Shown: positions 1-12,619, numbered from the stretch's first letter. The stretch: 64,000 nt of DNA from Prunus persica (GCF_000346465.2 NC_034009.1:8589251-8653250); one strand, 5' to 3'. The notes: generated by a model not told the origin, from the sequence alone. Numbers and translations are program-made.

Positions 1-1744
1 CCCTAGCAATTGCTCTCCACAATGCAAAGTTCAAAAGTGAAAAGGGAGTCCTCAATTCCCTGTGAGAAAGAGCTTAAATACCCCTTAAAACCTAGCTGCC
101 AATGTACAACTTTTCTATCCCCACAAGGAAACTAATTAAAATAAAATAATACTAGGAAATAAAGTCCAAATTGGAATAGGAGAATCTGCCTAAAATCTGC
201 CCAGCCACGTTTTGGCCCCAAATCTCCTCCAAATCTGGCCCAAGAGAGCTTGTTTTAAAGATAAAAATGTTCTGAACACTTCTCTAGAAGGCCACGAACC
301 CATCCGAGGTCATCTTGGGCTCCAAAAACGCAATAAAAGCCCAACACGTCACTATTCCAGCACCGCGCACTGCTCCTTTATTTTATTGCCAGAAAATAAC
401 CGCTTGGAAGAAAAATCTGAAATTTTGATACGATCAAGCTAAGTGACTCAAGAACGTCCTCCAACTGGAATTACTCCAAAATTCCTCAATTTGATTATGT
501 TTTGCTCTAGAGAGAGTCGAAAGTCCTACATTGGAAATATAATTCAAAGTATCAAAATTCTTCCAAAATATTAACCAAAATATACTAAGAATGAGGTTAA
601 ATATATAATATAAAATATGTCCATCATGGCCCATATCTTCTTCCCTTGGAATGATCAAATTATTGTGCGACACACTATCATGAAAGAAAGCGAGCCCGAT
701 GTCCATTATAAATCCCATTTTTAGTTGCATGTGCTTTGTCTGAAACAACCCAAGTGGGATAATTATACAGGTGAGCAATGGGTTAATTGTAGATGTGAGC
801 AATCAACTTCGCCTTCCTCTTTTTCATCAAGCCTGGTTTGATTGCTCAGATATTTGTTTAAGCAAAAGAAGAAATTGTGGAGAAGCAAATCCCTCACAAC
901 TCTTTTTGAGATCTACATCAAATGTTAAGTAACCAACTTTCTCTCTGTGCTTCTTTACAGCCTAAAAGTCTTCAATCAGATGGCTTTGAAAATTTTCTTT
1001 TTATTAAGCTGATGAAACTGCGAAAGAATCAGAATTGAACTAGAGCACTGCTTCCTCATATTCTTTTTTCTTTTTTTCTTTTTTTAATGTTCAAGCAAAA
1101 GAATCTGAAGCACATGTTTGACCAACATAGGGAACCAAAAACAACAAAAACTTGTATGAAACTATCCCCTGCCAATCACATAATACCACGTAAAAATATT
1201 ATCACACATAACATATCTTATTTTGTCGGAATAGCAAAATAATGTCATCCCCGTTACATGAATGTTAAGTGTTTGAGGAGACTTAGGGGGTCACAAATGT
1301 TTTTAACACTTGAACAGTAAATCTTGGCAATAGCAGAACCCCAAAAATACCAGCAGAAACAAGTCATAGGAGAAGACAAATTATCAATTGTATTAAATGC
1401 CACTTGCCATGTGCACCAACAATGAACAATTTAAACATTGTTGCTGCTTCACCGCAAAAACCATTTGTCTATGAATTCTTATTATCTCAGTGAGCAGCGA
1501 TGATGGCATTACATTCAACCTCTGTGAACACATATTTCCATATGTTTTGTCACTTCCATTAACCCACATAATAATAAACTAATACATCCTTGAAAGAACT
1601 CAAAAAATACAAATCATTAATAAAAATAAAAATAACTAAACAAAAACCCAAATGGCAAATTGCCTGTATAGAGAGCAACAGCAGCACATGCTCAAATTAA
1701 TTCAATGTTGATGAAGGGCCTTCTTCATTCAGAGAGAGAGAGCT
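1..1744. other. Non-coding DNA and 3' flank of SAM synthetase
   Basis: AT-rich sequence with no convincing gene. The part nearest 1744 must hold the 3' UTR of the minus-strand SAM synthetase. Positions 1-830 have a moderately longer minus-strand open frame (434-802), but no recognisable domain and low complexity; they could be the decayed end of a retroelement. A short stretch near 1220-1250 resembles one near 6925-6950 (an AGCAAAATAAT core followed by a CATC-CCGTT motif), which suggests a shared dispersed repeat. Confidence 0.5.
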
Positions 1745-2926
1745 TCAAGCTTGGACCTTGTCCCATTTGAGTGGCTTGACCACCTCCCATGTGAAGTCAG
1801 TGTCATCCCTGCCAAAATGCCCATAGGCAGCAGTCTTCAAAAACCTTCCATTGCCACCCCTCTTGAGATCTAGGTTGATGGCAATCATACCAGGCCTGAA
1901 ATCAAAGCTCTCCTTCACAATCTTGAGAATTTCCTTGTCTGGGATCTTCCCAGTGCCATAAGAATCAACAAAAACAGACAAAGGCTCAGGCACACCAATG
2001 GCATATGAAACTTGCACAATGCACCTCCTGGCAAGTCCACTGGCCACAATGCTCTTGGCAGCCTGCCTCACAATGTAGGCCCCACTCCTGTCCACCTTAG
2101 TTGGGTCCTTCCCAGAGAAGGCACCACCACCATGAGCTCCCCATCCTCCATAGGTGTCAATGATGATCTTCCTGCCAGTGAGACCAGCATCACCATGAGG
2201 CCCTCCGATGACGAATCGGCCAGATGGGTTGAGATGGAAGATGGTCTTCTCATCAAGGTACTTCTCAGGGATCACAGGCTTGATCACATGCTCCTTGAGA
2301 TCAGCAGCAATCTCATCGTTTGTCACAGTCTCGTCGTGCTGGGTCGAAATTAGGACAGTGTGGACACGAATTGGAACCATGGCACCCTTGTCATTGTAGT
2401 ACTCAACAGTCACTTGGGTCTTGCCATCAGGCCTCAACCAAGCACAAGTACCATTCTTGCGAGCCTCGGTGAGCTTAGCACCGAGCTTGGTTGCAAGGAC
2501 ATGGCTGAGGGGCATGAGCTCAGGGGTCTCATCAGTGGCATAGCCAAACATGTGGCCTTGGTCACCAGCACCAATCTCCTCAGGCCTTTTGGTCAAATGG
2601 CCATGGACACCTTGAGCAATGTCAGGGCTCTGCTGCTCAATGTTCACAAGAACCTTGCAATTGTCAGCATCAAGACCAACATCGTCTGATACAAAGCCAA
2701 TTGTACGGCATGTGTCACGAACAATCTTCTCATAGTCTACATTGGCCTTGGTGGTGATCTCTCCGAAGACCATGACCATGTTGGTCTTGGTGCAGGTTTC
2801 ACAGGCCACCTTGCTCTCAGGGTCTTGTGCAAGGCAGGCATCGAGCACTGCGTCTGAGATCTGATCACAGAGCTTGTCTGGGTGACCCTCATTGACTGAT
2901 TCAGAGGTGAACAAGAAGGTCTCCAT
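1745..2926 (-). CDS. SAMS: S-adenosylmethionine synthetase (methionine adenosyltransferase)
   Basis: Makes S-adenosylmethionine from methionine and ATP in the cytosol, feeding methylation, ethylene and polyamine synthesis. The 393-aa frame is uninterrupted and of the usual plant length. Visible signatures: GHPDK at residues 14-18 (ATP binding), [11 protein letters not shown] at 119-129 (family signature 1) and GGGAFSGKD at 266-274 (signature 2). The N-terminus [18 protein letters not shown] is the standard plant start, so the ATG at 2926 is secure. Coding sequence is one exon. The sequence just upstream reads as an intron in the 5' UTR: acceptor CAG ending at 2937, donor GAG|GTGTGT at 3369/3368. 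It is the only gene on its side of the window and shows no decay. Which paralogue (SAMS1/2/3) it is cannot be told from here. Confidence 0.97.
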   Translation of the reverse strand: METFLFTSESVNEGHPDKLCDQISDAVLDACLAQDPESKVACETCTKTNMVMVFGEITTKANVDYEKIVRDTCRTIGFVSDDVGLDADNCKVLVNIEQQSPDIAQGVHGHLTKRPEEIGAGDQGHMFGYATDETPELMPLSHVLATKLGAKLTEARKNGTCAWLRPDGKTQVTVEYYNDKGAMVPIRVHTVLISTQHDETVTNDEIAADLKEHVIKPVIPEKYLDEKTIFHLNPSGRFVIGGPHGDAGLTGRKIIIDTYGGWGAHGGGAFSGKDPTKVDRSGAYIVRQAAKSIVASGLARRCIVQVSYAIGVPEPLSVFVDSYGTGKIPDKEILKIVKESFDFRPGMIAINLDLKRGGNGRFLKTAAYGHFGRDDTDFTWEVVKPLKWDKVQA

Positions 2927-2936
2927 TTCTTACAAT

Positions 2937-3368
2937 CTGAAAAAACAGAAGAGAAGCACATGCATAAGGCTTAGTTATCAGTTTTTGTGCAATCAAAATC
3001 CAAAATTAAACACATGCATAGCCAAATTCAGATCCAATTCCGTATACGCCAAGAATTACCAAATCAAATGCATGCAATTAAAAGCTATCAGATCTGCAAT
3101 GTCAGAGCCCATTTCTAAAACCCCAAACAATCCAAAGTTTAAATTTTCGAAAAAAGCCAACTACTTTCTAATGGATCTACTAAAAATAACAAAAACCCAG
3201 TTCCAATTTCGGTCGATTTCATCACAAACTCACTCACACAGCACGAAACGACACATGAAATGAAGTCCATAAACACCCACCAACTTAAAATAACAGATCT
3301 AAAAGCCAAATTCACACAAAATGAGACGAACCCAGAAAGCAAAAGACAGTTAAGCACCAGAAACACAC
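2937..3368 (-). other. Predicted 5' UTR intron of the SAM synthetase gene
   Basis: On the minus strand the sequence runs GAG|GTGTGTTTCTG at 3369/3368 and ends in a pyrimidine-rich tract plus CAG at 2937, ten bases before the start ATG. A 5' UTR leader intron is usual in plant SAM synthetase genes. The small open frames in both strands here have no domain and are ignored. Confidence 0.7.
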
Positions 3369-3493
3369 CTCAAAATCGAGAGAGTGAGGGAGAGGGAGAG
3401 AGAGAGAGCTTGAGTAGAGGAAAGATTGGAGCTTTGGGTGTGTTGTCGTCTCCTCCTCAAGCGGTTCGACAAAGTTCGAGTTTGAGGCCCGAA

Positions 3494-3500
3494 TTTATAG
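3494..3500 (-). promoter_or_regulatory. Probable TATA box of the SAM synthetase gene
   Basis: The minus strand reads CTATAAA here, followed by a purine/pyrimidine-rich leader with a GA-repeat stretch (about 3380-3410) before the predicted leader intron. A start site about 30 bases downstream would give a first exon of roughly 100 bases. Confidence 0.5.
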
Positions 3501-5137
3501 GGAAATGTGGGTGGCCTCCTCCAAGCCCCTAGGCTGCAAAAATTGGGTCATATTCATCCTTGATCACGTGGCATGTGAATCTTGGGCCTGAGGTTTAATC
3601 TCAGCCGTCGGTGAGAGGGAGTCGGTGGGTGAAAGAATAAAAGGAAGGGATCTACTGCTGGTCTAAGATATGCGGAGGACGCGTTTACCGCGAAAATTAC
3701 CTGTACACGGTACGCCCACCAACCCCAGCCTGTCTCTTATCAAGTGATTAGTCTACGGTTTTGACTAATCACCCCATTTTGGCTCGCTCTTGGACTATCA
3801 GCAACTATCATTAAGTTGGTGTTAATGGTAAATTGGCACCTTGTTTGTCATTATGCACGCTCCGCCCTTGTGTTTTCCCAAAGAACCTTTTTTTTTTTTT
3901 TTTTTTTTTTTCTTTTTTGGTCTGATGTTTTTCTTGTTTTCTATACCGCCAACTTTGAACAATATTTATTCACAGTAAATATAAAAGGGAGTTGATTTTC
4001 CATTTTTTTTCTCCACTTACATTCTTTTTGGCCTTTTAATATTTTTTTTAATTAATTTTGTTTTTTTTATTCTCTCTTTTTTATTCTATTCTTACCTTAT
4101 ATAAATTTTTTTTTTACTTCACTTTTTACCAATGTCTTTTTCTTGGAGCTTTAGTTTTAGAAATGTAATGCACTAATCGAGTAAGAAATAATTAACACTG
4201 TATATTTATCTATGCAAAATTATACGGTGCACTTGCTGCAAAAACTCATGCCCCAGGAATAAACCTTGCAACCATAGTTTCTCTTTTTGAAAATGAAACA
4301 AATTTTAATGCAAAAGACAATAAAATACAGAGATGACCAAAGTGGCCGCAAAGAAACAGAAAACAAAGAAAGAGTAACTAAACTAAATAAAATCCTCATA
4401 TACTCAATACCAGATTAAAATTACAACTTTAGTTTCAGCTACAAAAGAAGATTTAATTTAACCAAACTGTATCATTCCACTAAACTATCACAACATGAGT
4501 TGTCAAAAAAAAAAAAAAAAGTTTGTGGCTAAGAAAATTCAACCATACAAGAGCAGACACATTTCCCAAGAGCTAAGAAATTAATGTATGGTAAGTGTAG
4601 AATAGGAAAGAAAAAGCACAAAAAAAGAATAAAATTGATTAAAAGGTATTATAAAGCAAAAGGGAGTGTAAATGGAGAAAATGAGAATGGGAAAATCAGC
4701 TTCCATAAAAAAAATATTACTCAAGAAGCAAGAAAAGGAAAAAAGAAAAACAAATGTTAACCTTAAAATTAAAGTGGAATCTACCAAAAAAGAGATAAAA
4801 TTTCAATGATTTTACTAATTAATATGAATAAAGCTTACAAATACAACTCCTATAGAAAGAGAGAAGAAAAAAAACATAATTCCACACTAGTCTTAAAACT
4901 TAGCTAATAATAAAATAAATAAATTCTAGCTAAAATCGTATCTGAAAATTCCAATAATAAATCATTCTTCCTCTTTTAAAGCCATAATTGATATTTAATA
5001 AAAAATTTCCTCTCTTTGACGCCTTCATGCCAATTTTGAACTGATTGCTTTTCTTTATTTTTCTTCGTAGGAATTTACCAATAATTTGTCCTACATTAAA
5101 TGATAATGAAAATTTTATTGTAGTAAGTGGGTATCTC

Positions 5138-5190
5138 ATTCGACCAAAACAAAAAAAGTGGGTATCTCATTCGACCAAAAAAAAAAAAGG
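5138..5190. repeat. Short tandem duplication
   Basis: A unit reading GTGGGTATCTCATTCGACCA plus an A-rich tail occurs twice in direct succession. It is a local duplication in non-coding DNA. Confidence 0.7.
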
Positions 5191-5418
5191 TATCTCTAGT
5201 ACTATTATAATAATCTTGCTCATATTGTGTTTATGTAATCCCTTATTAAACCGAGTTAAAACTTGGCATTAAGTTCCATGAAAAAATATTTTAGCAATCC
5301 TTGTATACAACAATTGGTCATGTGATTATGATGTGAAGAGTGGCTACGTGAGACTCATTGTATACTCGAGATTTTTGAGAAAAATGTCAACTATGAGAAG
5401 CACAATGGGTCCAATACA

Positions 5419-6897
5419 TCATTGACCAATTGGCAACCTACTTGACATTTAGAATTCGCATTCATTGTTTGAGCTCTTAAATAAACGACATCAAAAGAAG
5501 AAAGAGTTTCATAAAACGGGAATAATACTATTTTGCTATTCTTAATTAGTGACACTATAACATGTGTGATGAGAGTTTATAAATTTGGCTTAATAAAGAT
5601 AACTTCACTTGTTATTACATTTCATTCTCACCAAATGGATTTATGAATTTTCTATATTTAATGTGGTGAACTTATTAAGTGAATTTATCTTTTGTAGGAA
5701 GTTGGAAATCCAAAAGATGAAAATATATATTTGTCCAAGTTCAAGCCAAGTGTGAAGAGAATTGCTGGTGGATTTTATTGAAGAATTGATTGTGAGATTA
5801 TTGTGATTATAAAGAGAAGTAAAGAGGGAGAAGAGAAGATAAAACCGTTGAAGCTAAAGAGCCCATTTCATGTCATTCATAGCCATTTAGCGCCCACTAC
5901 CTCACTGTTATTTCTTTTTCACTAACTCTCCACCATTAACACATGTTTAATCCAATTAATCCCTCACTTAAACCTTTCATTACCCACTTTGAATGTATTA
6001 ATTTTCCACTCACCTCATTGACTACTATAAATCAACCATTAATTTATTTGGCAAGGACACCACTACGACATATTTCTTTATCCATTCCATTTAAAATGTA
6101 GTTATGTTTTTCTTTGTAATGAGTTGTTAGAACTCTAGCCAAGGCTAAAGTGAATGTTCTTTGAGTAAGTCTGTGAATTATTCTTTAATCCAATATACAG
6201 TATGAATTGCTAAATCTTTTATTTTTGGTTGCTCAATATTTTCATATCCTTTTATTTTGATTGATGTTAAATGCCACTATCTTTTCATTAATTCAATTAT
6301 ATTTTTCTCATTGTTAAGAATTGACTTAGCATGCTTTTAAATTAAAAGATTAGATATTATGCAATTCCATTTTTTGAACAATCATTAATAAAAGATAACA
6401 TTGAAAAATTAAATTAGTTTCAATTTCTTTATTCCAGTTAAAGTTGCTCAATGATAATCTTAATCAAGTTATAAGTTGGATTAAAGAGCATGAAACATAT
6501 TTTGCTTAAAGAATTGAACCTTGATGCCTTAACATTTCCATTATTGATAATTCATTTTAAAACCCAATCTCTACAACACTCAAATCAAATTACTTTTCCA
6601 TTTTGCTTGTCACTTTTATTTTGGTATTTTTAATTATTTCTTTGTGTGAAGACTTTTGCCTACCTTCTCCTTGAGAATACGATGCTTGGACTTCCAAGAT
6701 TATTACTACATGTGACTACTTGCACTTGCGTAGACTCAACATTGACCAATATCAAGTGGCAACTTACTTGACATTTAGAATGCGCATTCATTGTTTAAGC
6801 TCCTAAATAAATGGCATCAAGAGGAGAAAGACTTCCATAAAACGGGGATAACACTATTTTACTATCCCCAGTCAATAACGCTATAACACGCGTGATA
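5419..6897. repeat. Diverged direct-repeat pair, possibly LTR remnants
   Basis: About 155 bases at 5419-5573 are repeated in the same orientation at 6741-6897. They share the blocks CTTGACATTTAGAAT, CATTCATTGTTT and AAAACGGG. The interior has no protein frame, but just before the second copy it reads CTTGAGAATACGATGCTTGGACT..., a motif often found at the start of plant LTR-element internal regions or untranslated leaders. A decayed non-autonomous LTR element of about 1.5 kb is the best guess. I found no clean TG/CA ends or target duplication. Confidence 0.35.
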
Positions 6898-8465
6898 ACA
6901 CTTTCACATAGCATAGCATTATTAGCAAAATAATACCATCTCCGTTGCAACTAAACTTTTGTCGCATCAAGAGAGGAGGAACCTTTTAGGCATTGTTCTT
7001 GTTGGTCTCAACAAGAGTGAATTTTTCAACAAGAGGAGAGGAGAGGGAGAGCGCAGAAGATTTCAGTTGAATTTTTTATATCATAGAACCTTGTTTTTAT
7101 CTTCTTTGTTTTTTTGAATAGTTTGGCAAGAAGTATGTTATTAAAAGATTTTAGTTGAATTGGGTTCTTTCCACTACAAGGCAAAGGCTTGGCTTATGAG
7201 TGGGTTGGTGAGTCTACAATTTGGTCTCACATCCTCTTCTATTATTCTCCTTTGATGGTACCATTACCAACCCTACCAACCTCAGTCAAAAATAAATAAA
7301 TCATTTCCAACATGTTTAATTAAGGATAAAATTACTTTAAAACCATTAATCTTAGCTTAAGCCATCGTCTTAACTGAATCAACTGTTAATCCAAATCGAA
7401 GATGCAAAAAGGACCCACAGGTGGCATGATCCAATCGATGTGAAGCGTGGCTTCGCACTACTCTCATGTGATTATAATAAGCAATGTCAATTTCATGGAA
7501 CATGCTTTTATTAAATTTGAAAATTCAATTCAATCAAGGCCTTTAAAAATCAAAGTCACATGGACGTGTTTAGTGGTGACACCTCAAAACATTTACTCAA
7601 CAAGGACGTGGTCTGGTGGTAGACCTTATTGTCTTTTTCTATTTCCCTTTTTATTCCATATATAATTGATTGTTAATATCAAATTCACTTTTGTTGTTGG
7701 CTATAGTTTTTTAAAGCATAATGTCATCACAAATTTCCATTGCACCGATAGTGACAGTCACTTACGTATGCATATGTAGTTATTTATAGTAAATTTATTT
7801 GTGCATTAAAATAAGACCTATATCATCAACAGTTAATAATTATTCATACATGAATATGTGATTATCTTTAACATCGTTCAATCCTGACATCAAACATTAG
7901 TTCAATATTTCATGCACTAATTATAGCTCTCTGTTTGGATGAGAGAAAATAACTCTAAATTTAGCTAAAAGTAGGTATTTAAGAGGAGAAGTTGACAATT
8001 TCCATAGTGCGATTTACAAAATTCGACATACATAAATTCATACACTGAAATTTTTAATTGACAAAAATTAAAATGATGGAAATATAAATTCCATCATTTT
8101 AGAATTCTATGTAATTTTCAATTTTTTCATCCAAATGCAGAGTAGTAATTCAATAATTTATGAGCTAACTACATAAATACTTCTATAGTTTGGAGGGTTT
8201 TATATAGTTAATCGATAATCGCTGAAGCTGGTCGATAAAAATCAATCAGTCAATTTATGGCAAGCCCATTAAGAGCCCACAAATTGCAGATCAAAGCCCA
8301 AATTGCGAAGCCCAATAAAGAGTCAGCAACGTGTCGGTGGTTGATAAAGGAACGTCAAAGCTTAAAGCAACAGAAAACGACATGTGAGGTGCGTTTGTGA
8401 GCAATCTACGTAACACTTGTAGCTATCTCCTCTTCTACACGTCTTTCTCTTCACAACTTTATCTT

Positions 8466-8476
8466 TATATATAAAA
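8466..8476 (+). promoter_or_regulatory. Probable TATA box of the ATG8 gene
   Basis: TATATATAAAA lies 90 bases upstream of the ATG8 start codon, so transcription would begin near 8495-8500. An out-of-frame ATG at 8498 sits right at that predicted start; whether it is in the transcript cannot be told. Confidence 0.5.
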
Positions 8477-8555
8477 AAGAAAGTCCCCCCATTTTCCATG
8501 ATTGATTTTCTTTTGGACTTTTTAGCCTCTCGCATACGAAAAAGGGTAAAACTTT

Positions 8556-10086
8556 ATGGGGAAGATCAAGCCTTTCAAGCAGGAGTTCTCATTCGGTTTG
8601 ATTTTTCCCTCCTTTTTGATTTCAATCATTTACAGAAAGGCGTTTTTCTTGTAATTTTTATGATGGTTTTGATGGTTTTGATTCAGATGAACGACTTGAA
8701 GAATCGAAAAGTATCATCGCAAAATACCCAGATCGAATTCCGGTTAGTTTTCATTTATGATTGTTTGTTATTTAGTTTTCTTTGTGAGTTTATTTATTTA
8801 TTATTTTATATTTATTTAAATAAGAATGGAGTAAAAAATATATATGATTCAGAAATTCCAAGATACTGGGATAAATAATGCACTAGGAAATTGGAAACAT
8901 GGAGATTTGTTCTTGTTTGTGTGTGTGTGTGTGTTTTTTTTTGGTTGCTTTCGTCTTTGGCAGACCTGAGTTGGTTTTAATGTTTGACCCGATTGAGAGA
9001 TGATAATGTTTTAGTGGCTGAGAGCATTTTTTTGGGTGTATACTTTGAAATGGCAAATTTGTAATTTGCGTACAATCATAACGCTTAATTTTATCAGAAT
9101 TGACGCAATTAGGCTTTAATGGAGAAGCTGTCAAAACTGATCAAGGTATTCTTTGTATGTCTTTCGGCAGGTGATCATTGAAAGATATTCCAGGACAGAC
9201 CTGCCTGAAATGGAAAAGAAAAAGTATGTTCTAGTTGTCACAAATTCACAATTCTCTGCATTTTCGTCAAGGCCAAAGTTTCTTGTGTTAAGAACTAACT
9301 TAAATGTCATATTACATGTACATCTGAGGTTCAATTTTTTAGAAACTTTAAGATCCATGCATTATCCATATGTTTATTGGTCAGTAAAGTTTCCGTCTCG
9401 AGGTCCTTTGGCATTGGTACTCTCCTGAGTTCTTTAGTGTACTTATAATAATACTAGGATATTTCAGTTTGTATATTAGTACCCTCATCCTAACTATATA
9501 GCTCTTTGTTCTAGCGAAACAGAGAGCTTTGCTTCTGTTACTTGCTCTGTGTTCTGATGATCTTTTGGCATGTTTTGCTTGCTTTTCTATGCTTTAATAA
9601 TATATGTATGCTTGGATGAATTTCCTTTTATTCGCAGTTCGGTATAATCTGAATGTAGCTACTTAGTTCTAGAAGTTCTTAACGCAGATTGAATTGCCTT
9701 CCGGAATATTTTAGCCAATTGTTTTTGCGTTCTCACTTTAAGGAGAATAACCTGTATATCGTGTTTTCTTGTTTCGTATAGATTTCTTGTTCCAAGAGAC
9801 ATGTCTGTCGGCCAGTTTATTCATATCTTAAGCAGCAGGCTTCACTTGACTCCTGGGAAAGCTCTTTTTGTGTTTGTGAAGAACACATTACCTCAAACAG
9901 GTAAAAGACATATTATTGATTCGGCTACCAGTTTTATTTGGATTCTGCACGACATTGAGAACTTGTTAACACATTTTTCTGTGGATTTCATTTACAGCCA
10001 GTCGTATGGATTCCATCTATGAAAGTTTCAAGGAGGATGATGGTTTTCTGTATATGTGTTACAGCAGCGAGAAAACCTTCGGCTGA
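8556..10086 (+). CDS. ATG8I: Autophagy-related ubiquitin-like protein ATG8, clade II (ATG8h/i type)
   Basis: Ubiquitin-like protein that is conjugated to phosphatidylethanolamine on autophagosome membranes and recruits cargo receptors. I assembled five exons: 8556-8595, 8687-8742, 9171-9223, 9782-9900 and 9998-10086. Every intron is GT-AG and the frame is continuous, giving 118 aa (family about 115-125). It starts [13 protein letters not shown] and continues with [35 protein letters not shown], the [11 protein letters not shown] block and [16 protein letters not shown]. The last residue is Gly118 followed directly by the stop, so no ATG4 cleavage would be needed to expose it. This is the mark of plant clade II ATG8h/i. 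MATH1 is its tail-to-tail neighbour, and relics of this gene recur at 13.3, 15.6 and 18.6 kb. The h versus i assignment is less sure than the clade. Confidence 0.93.
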
Positions 10087-10797
10087 TCCTTCCATCTCCT
10101 CCCCTAATAATCTAATCGTTCATATTAGCAACTTGTAAGTATCTGCTGTTAACTTGTTCTCATTGCGAAGGGGCCTGTGAGGCTTGCTTCACTGTATTCT
10201 CTCATGTTCATTGTAAATTTGATTTTTTGTGAATTCTGTAAAGTTCGTGACCTTCAATAATTCCATATTTTCATTCCAATGTCGACTTTCTATAATAAAT
10301 GTCACCATATAAGTGGGTTCAATCCTAACCAAAAAATTATCTAACAAGAAAGAGAACTTGTAGCCATGCTTTGTGCTCTGAGAATGTGCTTGCCTTTCTT
10401 TTTATTTTATCGTTTTCTATTTTCAATACATTTCAATACTACCTATTCAGCAGTAGGACGTATGAGTGATTATAGAATATTACGGTAGTACGACCATATT
10501 GACAAGATGGATGAGTATCTTTTCTTTGAGATGGTTGAGAACATTACACCACATAATTTCATACGAATAGTGCATCAGAAATTCCATGGAAGCAAAGTTA
10601 CATGCCGGAAAAAGTTGCATGAAAGGAAAACAAAAAGAAGACAAATGACAAATGATATTATTATTCAGACCACCGAAGGCCAGGAGAAGTGATACAACCA
10701 TATTATTCATAAATGAACGAATATTTTTTCAACAACATATTTGAGACGAGGTTTTTGATACATACAGCTACATGCAGGCAGTCGCTTACTATTTATT
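10087..10797. other. Convergent intergenic region between ATG8 and MATH1
   Basis: Contains the 3' UTRs of both genes. The stretch near 10570-10640 recurs almost unchanged near 16090-16150, beside MATH2, which marks the duplicated unit. No gene is seen; the 60-75-residue frames on both strands have no domain. Confidence 0.6.
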
Positions 10798-11469
10798 TTA
10801 CTCTAGCGCACTAGCAGTTCCATGCACAGTGACCTCTGCCTCCACGGTACAACTATCGTTCACCAAGAACCTGTAGCTCGTGTTTTTCAACCATGTGACT
10901 GTAATGAATCTCGGCCAGCCCCGCATGGGACTGGAGGCACTGAACCACCAACTAACTGCAAGATGAAATGAAAAAGAAGAAAAATGAATGAGGAGCTAAA
11001 GACCAATAATTAAAAAGTGCAAAGAAAAGAAAACCTCCTCACTGTGTAGGGGATGGTGATGGATAGAACTAGGCCAATCTATTTACCTTTATATTCATGG
11101 TGATAGGTGCTGGTGGCTTGATTTAGGAGGCGCAGGGTATACTGTGCATATATTTTAGAGGCAGGAGGCAGAGATGTCGGATAAGCTAATGCCAAATAAA
11201 GAGAGAGATGGCCACTCGCCGCACCGTCTCTTCCCATGGGATACAGTTTTATCTTCCTGCAACAAGCAACAAGCATTTTTAGATAAGATTACCTGCACTT
11301 AAAAACTTCTGCAGCAAGTTTAGTTTCCATCTGCAAACTTTACTGCTTTTTTGGCATATAATTTACTCATCTCCTTTATTTTGTTATTTTGTTATTTGTT
11401 TTGGTTGGTAAACTTTCTCTAAAACTTTAACTGATTCTTTACCATCTTCATGTACGTAAAATTTTCACA

Positions 11470-11542
<73 letters not shown>

Positions 11543-12619
11543 GGAGGACATAAAAAGCCTGTAAAGAAGGATGTATTAATCAATGAGGAGGCTTATGCAC
11601 CATTTTTGGTCTCCAGCAATGAATGTTTGTGAGTCATAGCTCTCCGCGTTTAACTTTGAGAAGTTGTCAATTTTCCAAACATGCTTGTACATAATGGCAT
11701 CCTTGATCATTGATAGACACTCTCCTTTGCATGTGCTTCTTTCTTTACGAACAAAGACCTCCGCTCCAAACACGCAGGTGTCTTCCACGAGAAATCCATT
11801 GGAAGCGTCAGTAAAAGCTTTGAGGGAGAGGAATTTATCAAATCCCCAGTCTAACTTCATCCCATGGAAGCGCCTTTCATTTTGTTCTAAGCAATGCATA
11901 TGACATAAAAAGAAAAGAATCAGAATATGGGGCAGTACTTTGTATACATGAGAAACATTTGCTTATCTGTTCTCTGCTGTATGTTTAAGAATAAAATGAA
12001 AAGAAATGGTACCTTGAAGAGCAAAGTACGTGCCAGTATTCTGATCAAACAAAAACAACCTGAAAGCAGCATGCACTTCCCAACAAGTCTGGGGGGCATT
12101 TGCTCCAGCCAATACTAAGTTGAGAGAGATGTGCTCTGTCACATTCCTGCTCTTGTTTCCATTTGGATAGAAAACCAGTTTCCTGCAGCAAAACCACAAT
12201 TGATAGTACTCTAATGCAGCTTGAACATAAGAAGTAAATAATAACAGCGAATGCAAATTCAGGTTATGAGAACAGAGTCACACAAATATAAGAACTTGTT
12301 GAAATGAGAGAAAGAATTGTACCATTTGTATCCTCCAGCTTCAAACTCCCCTGATTCATATTTCTCCAGTGAATGTTTGGACAGCAATGAAAGCGACTGT
12401 ATTTTGATCGTGTAATGAGTTGGTGGCGCGTCAGAAATTGTTCTCAAAATCCCTGCAATTAAAATGTTGGCAACACAAACTAGAAGGTGTGAGGGAGGGA
12501 TGTATACATTAGGCGTCTGTAACATGCCATGTTTACATTAGCTAGTGCTTTAACAAACACACATATACAGATAGCGACAGAATCTTACCGTCTTGTTCAT
12601 CGAAGTTAAGACTAGTCAT
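10798..12619 (-). CDS. MATH1: two-MATH-domain (TRAF-like) protein
   Basis: Six exons: 12619-12589, 12452-12323, 12182-12013, 11886-11601, 11256-11087 and 10955-10798. All junctions are GT-AG and the frame is open for 314 aa. It starts [11 protein letters not shown] and ends [15 protein letters not shown] domain 1 spans about residues 13-160 ([30 protein letters not shown]). MATH domain 2 spans about 178-312 ([23 protein letters not shown]). No coiled coil, BTB, RING or protease domain is visible. MATH domains bind partner proteins; plant members include RTM3 and the apricot PPVres candidates. The exact role here is unknown. Tail-to-tail with ATG8, and first copy of the array. Intron 4 carries a long GA repeat. 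Confidence 0.9.
11472..11539. repeat. (GA)n microsatellite in MATH1 intron 4
   Basis: About 34 perfect GA dinucleotides. The equivalent intron of MATH2 (near 16910-16926) has only a few, so the tract expanded after duplication. Confidence 0.95.

Larger units (their letters stand above)
3501..8465. other. Long AT-rich spacer, no gene recognised
   Basis: Nearly 5 kb between the SAM synthetase promoter and the ATG8 promoter. It holds a long T run (about 3888-3911), several A/T-rich tracts and short open frames without domains. The 5.4-6.9 kb part looks like a decayed non-autonomous LTR element (see the repeat pair). Nothing else is supportable. Confidence 0.5.

Noticed and set aside
2012..2689. 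Open frames on the plus strand across the SAM synthetase gene
   Set aside because: They are antisense shadows of a highly conserved, codon-biased gene and have no domain of their own.
8498..8878. 126-residue plus-strand frame at the ATG8 start
   Set aside because: It runs through ATG8 exons 1-2 and intron 1 in the wrong frame. The spliced ATG8 model explains the region.
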